A stretch of DNA of 36,024 nucleotides, from positions 1-36,024 of the forward strand of contig JBFMBP010000035.1 of assembly GCA_040755155.1 (NCBI GenBank). Direction: 5' to 3'. How positions within the stretch are numbered: the first letter of the stretch is position 1; each line of letters starts with the position of its first letter. The DNA comes from Candidatus Omnitrophota bacterium. GTDB lineage: Bacteria > Hinthialibacterota > Hinthialibacteria > Hinthialibacterales > Hinthialibacteraceae. A program made the position numbers and the translations under genes. Under the pieces are notes generated by a model that saw nothing but the letters and a program-made list of their open reading frames with translations, ran no database searches and was not told the DNA's origin. Positions 30,588 through 36,024 of the stretch are shown one piece after another.

Positions 30588-31793
30588 ATGAAAAGATTCT
30601 ATTTTCCCATCCTATTCGCGTATGTTCTATTCACCATCACGAACAACCGCAACGCCATGGGAGAAGTTCCTTTTGAATCCATCCTCATTGACGGCGCGCT
30701 GCCCAGAGCTTATCAAACAGCTATCGCCGATATCAATAACGACGGGCGTCCCGACATCGCCGCCGTGGGGGAAGGAGGAAACTCATTCGCCGCTTGGTAT
30801 GAAAATCCTTCCTGGAAGCGCCGCATCATCACGAGCCAAGAAACCAAGAATCACATCGATTTCGCCCTCTACGACCTGGACGGAGACGGCGGCTTGGAAA
30901 TGGCGCTGGCTTCGGAATTCAATCTCAATGATACCGCGAAAGGCGGAATCGTCAGTTGGCTGCATCGCCGTCCCGACATCGACGCTCCTTGGGAAGTTCA
31001 TCCTATCCACGCCGAACCGACGGCGCATCGATTGCGCTGGATAGACCTGGACGGCGACGGACGCAAGGAATTGATTAACGCCCCCGTGGCGGGAAAGGGC
31101 GCTTCCGGCCCCAATTTCGACCAAGCGCCGGTGCGTCTGCTCGCTTACGCCATCCCCTCTAATTTGAAGGAATCTCCCTGGGAAATGCGGACGCTCGACG
31201 CTTCTTTGCGCTTGCTCCACGGCCTCGCCATCGCCGATTTCGACCGCGATGAACGCGAAGATATTCTGACCGCCAGTCTTGAAGGCGTAACGGTGTTTTG
31301 CTTTTTCGGCAAGGGAAAAGATAACGCTCTGCAAAAACGTCTGGTTTGCGCCGGAAAACCAGCGAACGGCGGACGCTCTGGATCCAGCGAAGTCGCATTG
31401 GGGAAATTCCGCGATGGGAAACCTTTCCTGGCGACTATCGATCCCTGGCATGGAAACGAATTGGCGGTTTATATTCCGGTTGATAGCAAAGAAAAAGAAG
31501 CCTGGCCGCGCCAGAGAATCGACGATTCCTTCGTTGGCGGCCACGCCCTGGCCTGCGCCGATTTCGACGGTGACGGCGATGATGAAATCATCGCTGGATA
31601 TCGGGGCGAAGGCTATGCGATTTATCTTTACGATTTCGCCGATGGAGATTGGAAACGCAGCGCCGTCAGCCATAGCGTCGCCGTTCAAGGCTTCGCTGTT
31701 GGCGATGTAAACGGAGACGGCCTGTCCGACTTCGCCGCCGCCGGCGGTACGACAAATAATGTTATGCTGTTTCTCAATCGCCGGAAACCGTGA
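30588..31793 (+). CDS. Secreted FG-GAP/VCBS repeat protein
   Basis: A 401-residue exported protein with an N-terminal signal peptide (MKRFYFPILFAYVLFTI). The mature part is a beta-propeller-like series of FG-GAP repeats, each with a calcium-loop motif: DINNDGRPDIAAV, DLDGDGGLEMALA, DLDGDGRKELINA, DFDRDEREDILTA, DFDGDGDDEIIAG and DVNGDGLSDFAAAGG. Six to seven blades are consistent with a propeller. These proteins bind ligands or polysaccharides outside the cell, usually without catalysis. The ATG has a perfect GGAGG (30576-30580) 7 bases upstream. It stands alone; a single-arm family C repeat follows at 31806. Confidence 0.92.
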   Translation: MKRFYFPILFAYVLFTITNNRNAMGEVPFESILIDGALPRAYQTAIADINNDGRPDIAAVGEGGNSFAAWYENPSWKRRIITSQETKNHIDFALYDLDGDGGLEMALASEFNLNDTAKGGIVSWLHRRPDIDAPWEVHPIHAEPTAHRLRWIDLDGDGRKELINAPVAGKGASGPNFDQAPVRLLAYAIPSNLKESPWEMRTLDASLRLLHGLAIADFDRDEREDILTASLEGVTVFCFFGKGKDNALQKRLVCAGKPANGGRSGSSEVALGKFRDGKPFLATIDPWHGNELAVYIPVDSKEKEAWPRQRIDDSFVGGHALACADFDGDGDDEIIAGYRGEGYAIYLYDFADGDWKRSAVSHSVAVQGFAVGDVNGDGLSDFAAAGGTTNNVMLFLNRRKP

Positions 31794-31805
31794 ATCTATC
31801 GCACA

Positions 31806-31841
31806 AATTCAAGGGCGGATAAAGCCTTGCCCTTGCCACCC
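31806..31841. repeat. Single-arm copy of repeat family C
   Basis: AATTCAAGGGCGGATAAAGC then CTTGCCCTTGCCACCC aligns with the right arm of 21821-21855. It lies in the short gap before the first CgeB-like gene. Confidence 0.65.
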
Positions 31842-31871
31842 GCCTCAAACTATAAGAAAGGATGAGCGCTT

Positions 31872-33719
31872 TTGTCCGAGATTTGGGTCCCGCTGGGAAA
31901 ATTGCTCACGCCCCAGCTTCAGCAGAATCTTTCCTATTTGGAATTCATGATTCCCGAATTGCATCAACTCGCGCAAAACGCCTTGGCGTCCGAAGCGCTG
32001 CTTTTTCAGAACCAGGAGGGTTTAATCCGTTGCCGCACAGACGCGGATCCGCCGCAATGGATCTTCGGCGGCGAGAATTCCGCCAAAGAATTGGAACGGA
32101 TTCGGGAGAAAATTCAAAGCGCGATCAAGGGCGCCTCGCTCGTCATCCTGGCGGGCTCCGCCGCTGGATACGCCATTGCGGAAATCATCCCCGCCATACT
32201 AAGCGATTCCTCTCTACGCGTCGTAGCCGTCGAACCTTCCGCCGCGCGTATCCGCGCCTATCTGACGCTGCTGGATGCGCGGACGGCGCTCGATACAGGA
32301 CGGCTTCATTTCGTCGTAGGGGAGATGAGCGTCAAGGGATTGATCGAGGCCATCCGCCCCTTCCATCTTTGGGAATATGAAAACGTTTCCCTCTATCGCT
32401 CTCCGGAAATCGCGGAGATAAGCGAAGGCGAATTTGAGGAGCATTATCGAAAAGAATGCGAAATAGCCCGCGCCCAACGCTTCGCCGTCCTCGCTTCCAT
32501 GAATCCAGTCTCTCATGAATCGGGGCGAACCATCGAGCGCGTTCTGCTGCTCAATTGCTGGCCAGGCGCGCCGGGAGAAGCTCACATCCAAGCGATTCAC
32601 CGCGCTTTGCAAGCCCGCGGCGTCAAAAGCGCCGTCCTGCCCTTCAACCGCTACCGCATCGAAGGGCAGGGCGACGAATACCGGCGGCTGATGGAGCCGC
32701 GCCTGCTCGACGCGCTGGAAAAAACTCGGCCCGATTTGATCGTTAGTTACGGCTATCACGGCCATCAACTGGCGCAGCGCGATCTCTTTGCAGCGTCTGG
32801 CGCCGTCTGGCTGCAAACCGTTTCCAATATCGCCTATTACGATACGGAGTTTTATCACGCAGAACATACGGCGTTGATCGACCGTCATCTGATCTCTATC
32901 TTCGCCCGTCGCGGGGCGCCCCATCCCTTCTTCGCGCCGTTGATGGCGGATTACGCCTCTCCGCGTCCTATGCCTACTAACCGGCAGTTTCCTATCGTCT
33001 TCGTAGGCAATTCGCTCGGCCTCTCGCCCCAAGCGGCGTCGGAATTTTTCAACCGCTGGCGGGGACGCGACGGCCTGCTGGACTATATTAAAAGAGCGGA
33101 AACTGCATTGAGCGCATTCGATCCCGATATCAATCTTTATCAAACCATGAGCGCCGAACCGCCGCCGCAAATCGGCGGGTTGGAAGAGGAATACGCCGTC
33201 TTCCGTTATTTGCTTTGCCAGGGTTCCGCCGCCCGCCGCCGCCGGTTGCTGGAGCGCATCGCTCCGTTGGGATTGGTTCTCTTCGGCGGCGATTGGGCGA
33301 ACTATCTGCCGCCTGATTCCCCTTTGCGCGGCTGTCTGCGCGGCCATTTGCCGTTGCGCGACGAGCCGAAAATCTTTTCCCACGGGCATATCTTCGTCAA
33401 TATCCATTCCGTCGGCCATGTTACCGGCCCCAATATGCGCTTCTTCAATGCGGCGGGCATGGGTGGATTTCAAATCAGCGACGGCCCGGAATTCGGCGTT
33501 TACTACGAACCGGATTCGGAAATGATATACTATCGCACGGAATCGGAGTTCGCGGAGCGCGTCCGCTATTATCTGGCGCATCCTCAAGAGGCGGACGAAA
33601 TCCGCGAACGCGCCCGTCTTCGCACCCTGCGGGATTGGACCTATCAACGTTGGATCGATTGGGTTTGTGGCGAGATCGGCCTGCAAGCGCCGCCCATCCG
33701 CCAAAAGGAAACCTTATGA
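31872..33719 (+). CDS. Maf/CgeB-like glycosyltransferase 1
   Basis: A 615-residue cytoplasmic protein with two parts. Residues about 85-175 form a Rossmann-like domain (LVILAGSAAGYAIAEIIP, VVAVEPSAARIRAYLTLL, LHFVVGEM) resembling the N-terminal part of motility-associated Maf glycosyltransferases. Residues about 225-610 resemble CgeB/group-1 glycosyltransferases: VLLLNCWPG, DLIVSYGYHGHQL, the nucleotide-binding half with LVLFGGDW, FVNIHSVGHVTGPNMRFFNAAGMGGFQI, then a C-terminal helix with HPQEADEIRERARLRTLRDWTYQRW. The start is a TTG at 31872 with AAAGGA (31857-31862) 9 bases upstream. Its stop overlaps the start of the next gene as ATGA. Donor and acceptor are unknown; protein or surface glycan modification is the natural guess. 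Confidence 0.82.
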   Translation: MSEIWVPLGKLLTPQLQQNLSYLEFMIPELHQLAQNALASEALLFQNQEGLIRCRTDADPPQWIFGGENSAKELERIREKIQSAIKGASLVILAGSAAGYAIAEIIPAILSDSSLRVVAVEPSAARIRAYLTLLDARTALDTGRLHFVVGEMSVKGLIEAIRPFHLWEYENVSLYRSPEIAEISEGEFEEHYRKECEIARAQRFAVLASMNPVSHESGRTIERVLLLNCWPGAPGEAHIQAIHRALQARGVKSAVLPFNRYRIEGQGDEYRRLMEPRLLDALEKTRPDLIVSYGYHGHQLAQRDLFAASGAVWLQTVSNIAYYDTEFYHAEHTALIDRHLISIFARRGAPHPFFAPLMADYASPRPMPTNRQFPIVFVGNSLGLSPQAASEFFNRWRGRDGLLDYIKRAETALSAFDPDINLYQTMSAEPPPQIGGLEEEYAVFRYLLCQGSAARRRRLLERIAPLGLVLFGGDWANYLPPDSPLRGCLRGHLPLRDEPKIFSHGHIFVNIHSVGHVTGPNMRFFNAAGMGGFQISDGPEFGVYYEPDSEMIYYRTESEFAERVRYYLAHPQEADEIRERARLRTLRDWTYQRWIDWVCGEIGLQAPPIRQKETL

Positions 33720-35596
33720 CCTGGCTTCCTTTATCCGAAAAACATCATCGAAACTTCATCGAGAACCTCGACGAGATGAAGCGCTGGCGTCCAGGGCTGT
33801 TCGAAGAGATCGGCGACCTGCGGCCTTATATGGACGATTTGGAAATATTGGAGGATGGGGATGCCTTGCGCGGCGTCCGAATAAAGGAAACTCGCGGCGC
33901 GCGGATATTTTTCCCTCCTGAACAGGCGGAACATATGCTCAAGCGCCAACGTCTCGTTGTTGAAGGCAACTTGCAGCGCGGCGTGCGTCTGCAGATTCTC
34001 GCCGGGATCGGCGTTGGTCACGCCGTTCTTCATGGCCATGAGCTTCTGGATCTGCATCCCCGAGCCGCCTTCGCCGTCTTCGAATCTAACCCCCTGCGTT
34101 GGGCGGCTTTTCTATCTCTATTTTCATTGGATGAAATTTTTCGAAACCAGCGGCTTTTTCTCTTTGGCGGAAACAATGCCTGGCGGCGCATGGTTAGGTT
34201 TATACACGAAGAATACATTTATCTGCTGCCGCCAAACGAATACGCCTACGCCTTGGGCCTTCTGCCCGCCGATGCGGAAGAGGCGTCGCGCTATATCGCC
34301 GAGGGCAAAGAATCCGCCCAAGCCATTGGGGAATATTCCGCCCGCTTCGAAACTGTCGCGGAGCATTTTCTGGAAAGCATGGCCCAGCCGCTGGAGGCGC
34401 CGCCGCGTTCGGCGTGGTGTTGCGCGCCTCGCGAGGCCTATATCCATTTCCCGCTGGCGCAGGCCTTCATGCGGGGATTCTCCCAATGCGGCCTAGACGC
34501 GTCGCTCGATCCATTCGATCAAAGCTTCACGACGAATTTTCGCGTCGTAGGACATCTCTTCGAAAAAATTCCCGATTTAATCTTCGCCATCAACACGCCG
34601 CCGGGCGACCTCTTGCAAGACATCGGGATTGCGCCGCAGGCCGTCCAATCCTTCCAGCGCCCCCGCGTCTGCTGGATGGTCGACGATACGGCTCTCTACG
34701 AAGACGAAAAAAACATAGAACCATTGCCGCCCAACGATTACGTTCTCTGCATCGACCGCACTTATCTGTCTCATCTCGCCCAGCGGACTATAAACGCCCA
34801 TTTTCTGCCCCCCGCCGCCATGTTCGAGAAGCCGGGCGCTGCGCGTCCCGAATTCGCAGCTCCGATTTCCTACGTCGGTTCCCTGCCCCATGTCCGTCCC
34901 TATCTCGAACCGCTGCCGCTCGTTTGCCGTGAGATGATCCAGCGCGTGGAGCAGGAACGCAGCCGCGACTATTCGCTATCGTTCAACGCTCATTTTCAGC
35001 GGCTCGATCCCCGTGCGGACGACCGCCAAGCGCTCGCCGCCGCCGCTCGCGCTTTCTGCGCCACGACGCAAAAAGGCTTTCGAACCGAACCGGCGATGGC
35101 GGAATATTTCCTCTATAACGCCGCCACTTATTACAAACGCAAACGCATTGTTTTAGCGCTTCTGCCCCTCGGCTTGAAAATCTTCGGGCCGGATTCGTGG
35201 CTGGCGGAACTGCCCTCATCTTACCAATACCGTTACGGCGGATTCATTGCCAGCGGCGACTTGGCGGATTGCTACGCTTCCGCTCGCCTCAGCCTGAATA
35301 TCCATAGCCATCAATGCCCCACCTGCCTCAATCCCCGCGATTTCGACGCTTCGATGGCGGGAAGCGTGGTTCTCGGCGATTGGGTGGAGGACGCGGATCG
35401 CGGATTATTGCAGCCGGGAAAAGAAATGCTAACCTTTCATTCGGAAGAGGAAGCCGTCGAAACCGCAAGGCGTAATTTGGCTAATGTCAGCGCCCTCGAT
35501 GAAATTCGGCAATGCGGGCGGAAACGAATTTTAAGGGAGCATACTTACGCCCATCGCGCCCAGAGCGTTTTGCAAATTCTAAGGCTGCGAGGATGA
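33716..35596 (+). CDS. Maf/CgeB-like glycosyltransferase 2
   Basis: A 626-residue protein of the same architecture as the preceding gene but clearly diverged. It has an N-terminal Rossmann-like part (LQILAGIGVGHAVLHGHELL, then AAFAVFESNPLRWAAFL) and a C-terminal CgeB-like half (RVCWMVDDTALYED, ISYVGSLPHVRPYLEPLP, LPLGLKIFGPDSWL, CYASARLSLNIHSHQCPTCL, NPRDFDASMAGSVVLGDW and a terminal REHTYAHRAQSVLQIL). The ATG at 33716 overlaps the upstream stop (ATGA) and is preceded by AAAAGGAAA (33703-33711), so translation is coupled. In-frame ATG at 33635 lies inside the upstream gene and is less likely. The two enzymes probably act in sequence or as a complex on the same acceptor. Confidence 0.85.
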   Translation: MTWLPLSEKHHRNFIENLDEMKRWRPGLFEEIGDLRPYMDDLEILEDGDALRGVRIKETRGARIFFPPEQAEHMLKRQRLVVEGNLQRGVRLQILAGIGVGHAVLHGHELLDLHPRAAFAVFESNPLRWAAFLSLFSLDEIFRNQRLFLFGGNNAWRRMVRFIHEEYIYLLPPNEYAYALGLLPADAEEASRYIAEGKESAQAIGEYSARFETVAEHFLESMAQPLEAPPRSAWCCAPREAYIHFPLAQAFMRGFSQCGLDASLDPFDQSFTTNFRVVGHLFEKIPDLIFAINTPPGDLLQDIGIAPQAVQSFQRPRVCWMVDDTALYEDEKNIEPLPPNDYVLCIDRTYLSHLAQRTINAHFLPPAAMFEKPGAARPEFAAPISYVGSLPHVRPYLEPLPLVCREMIQRVEQERSRDYSLSFNAHFQRLDPRADDRQALAAAARAFCATTQKGFRTEPAMAEYFLYNAATYYKRKRIVLALLPLGLKIFGPDSWLAELPSSYQYRYGGFIASGDLADCYASARLSLNIHSHQCPTCLNPRDFDASMAGSVVLGDWVEDADRGLLQPGKEMLTFHSEEEAVETARRNLANVSALDEIRQCGRKRILREHTYAHRAQSVLQILRLRG

Positions 35597-35606
35597 ATGA
35601 TTATCT

Positions 35607-35747
35607 CATGTTACGAAATTCTTGTTCCCTCGCCCTCTGGAGGATTAGGGGGTGGTAAGGGCAAGGTTGTTTCTACCCTTGATTTATCCCTCCGACTTGT
35701 GGGTAAAGATCAGCCCAGAAGGCGAGGGGATGGAATTGTGTAACATG
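35607..35747. repeat. 141-bp imperfect inverted-repeat element containing a family C arm
   Basis: The ends CATGTTAC (35607-35614) and GTAACATG (35740-35747) are perfect complements. Homology continues inward (GAAATTC against GAATTGT, then CCCTCGCCCTCTGG at 35627-35640 against CCAGAAGGCGAGGGG at 35715-35729). A family C left arm (35651-35688) sits in the centre. Similar in size to the 144-bp element at 21447 but different in sequence. No gene is seen in the gap 35597-35796. Confidence 0.55.
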
Positions 35748-35796
35748 CGTTAATAAATCGAATCGTTTTAGTCTTCCCTGAAAAGGTGTAAAATTC

Positions 35797-35853
35797 ATGG
35801 CGAACATCTTATTTCCAAACTATTTTTCGGTTCAAACGAGAAAGATAAAATGA
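35797..35853 (+). other. Possible 18-residue leader reading frame overlapping the last gene
   Basis: ATG at 35797 opens a frame encoding MANILFPNYFSVQTRKIK, which stops at TGA 35851-35853, overlapping the next ATG as ATGA. MANILFPNYF resembles the first strand of a glycosyltransferase, so this may be the true N-terminus separated by a frameshift, or a coupled leader peptide. The evidence cannot separate these. Confidence 0.35.
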
Positions 35854-36024
35854 TACAAAAAATCATCCGCTTGAAAAAGAATCCGGAACTGCCTCACGTA
35901 TACGACGTGGAGATCGATCATTTGGATTGGCTGGCGAAATTTCATTCCTTCGAATGCCACATCATCCTCTATCCCTATAGCCGCAAAATCTCTTCCAAGG
36001 ATTTCTCGTTCACTCCATTTGAAG
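35850..36024 (+). CDS. Partial gene running off the right edge
   Basis: From the ATG at 35850 an open frame continues to the end of the window: MIQKIIRLKKNPELPHVYDV, then EIDHLDWLAKFHSFECHIILYPYSRKISSKDFSF. About 58 residues are visible, too few to name a family. A GAGAAAG purine run precedes the ATG. Given the two glycosyltransferases upstream it may belong to the same glycan locus, but the repeat-filled gap suggests its own transcript. Confidence 0.55.
   Translation, partial: MIQKIIRLKKNPELPHVYDVEIDHLDWLAKFHSFECHIILYPYSRKISSKDFSFTPFE

Noticed and set aside
30783-31688. 301-codon minus-strand frame
   Set aside because: Antisense to the FG-GAP repeat gene, whose repeats and signal peptide are unmistakable.
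32214-33704. 496-codon open frame on the minus strand
   Set aside because: It is wholly antisense to the first Maf/CgeB-like gene, has no recognisable domain, and arises from the GC-rich third positions of the real gene.
1-36024. CRISPR array, tRNA, rRNA or known riboswitch
   Set aside because: No regularly spaced direct repeats, no tRNA T-loop/acceptor pattern and no rRNA core sequence were recognised by eye; a covariance-model search would be needed to exclude small RNAs.

Overview
The window looks like the replication-origin neighbourhood of a diderm, probably uncultivated bacterium. It carries dnaN, dapB, rsmG, parA, parB with two perfect parS palindromes, and dnaA, all on the + strand. 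The supporting lifestyle genes are a type IV prepilin-like protein, an HD-GYP protein, TPR and vWA envelope proteins, an FG-GAP protein and many GC-rich dispersed intergenic palindromes. The prepilin N-terminus (a near-perfect FTLIELLIVVAIIGILAAIA segment followed by VPNFLNAQ) is of the type seen often in candidate phyla such as Sumerlaeota, Hydrogenedentota and Omnitrophota. That placement is an inference only; no rRNA or tRNA gene was recognised.

Layout. 1-7.0 kb is AT-rich: a nested palindromic repeat, dnaN, a small cysteine-containing protein, a very large GT39-like membrane glycosyltransferase on the minus strand, a first parS, dapB and rsmG. 7.0-9.9 kb is more GC-rich: a second parS directly in front of parA, then parB overlapping parA, then an HD-GYP protein. 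10.2-12.9 kb is one AT-richer gene for a membrane-anchored protein of repeated carboxypeptidase-regulatory-like beta domains. 13.2-18.4 kb holds a TPR protein and a vWA protein (probable operon), then a monocistronic pseudopilin with its own promoter and terminator. 18.4-19.0 kb has two small minus-strand genes. 19.0-19.9 kb is a gene-poor region with DnaA-box-like sites leading into dnaA (19.9-21.3 kb), the best oriC candidate. dnaA and dnaN are therefore about 18 kb apart rather than adjacent.

21.3-36.0 kb is accessory-like. It contains a 144-bp MITE-like element with 19-bp terminal inverted repeats and 11-bp flanking direct repeats, a LarA-like (DUF2088) protein followed by a divergent Nramp-fold transporter, an orphan HicB antitoxin whose C-terminus is encoded by a dispersed repeat, and a broken brnT toxin beside an intact brnA antitoxin. 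It continues with a secreted protein, a VOC-fold protein, an orphan membrane histidine kinase, a secreted FG-GAP protein and two translationally coupled Maf/CgeB-like glycosyltransferases. A further gene runs off the right edge.

At least four families of short dispersed inverted repeats fill the intergenic space, often as half copies or nested in one another. They are the most distinctive non-coding feature. No clearly undescribed multi-gene system could be shown from sequence alone. The strongest leads are the LarA-like/Nramp-like pair, the coupled CgeB-like pair, the repeat families and the parS-parA leader arrangement.
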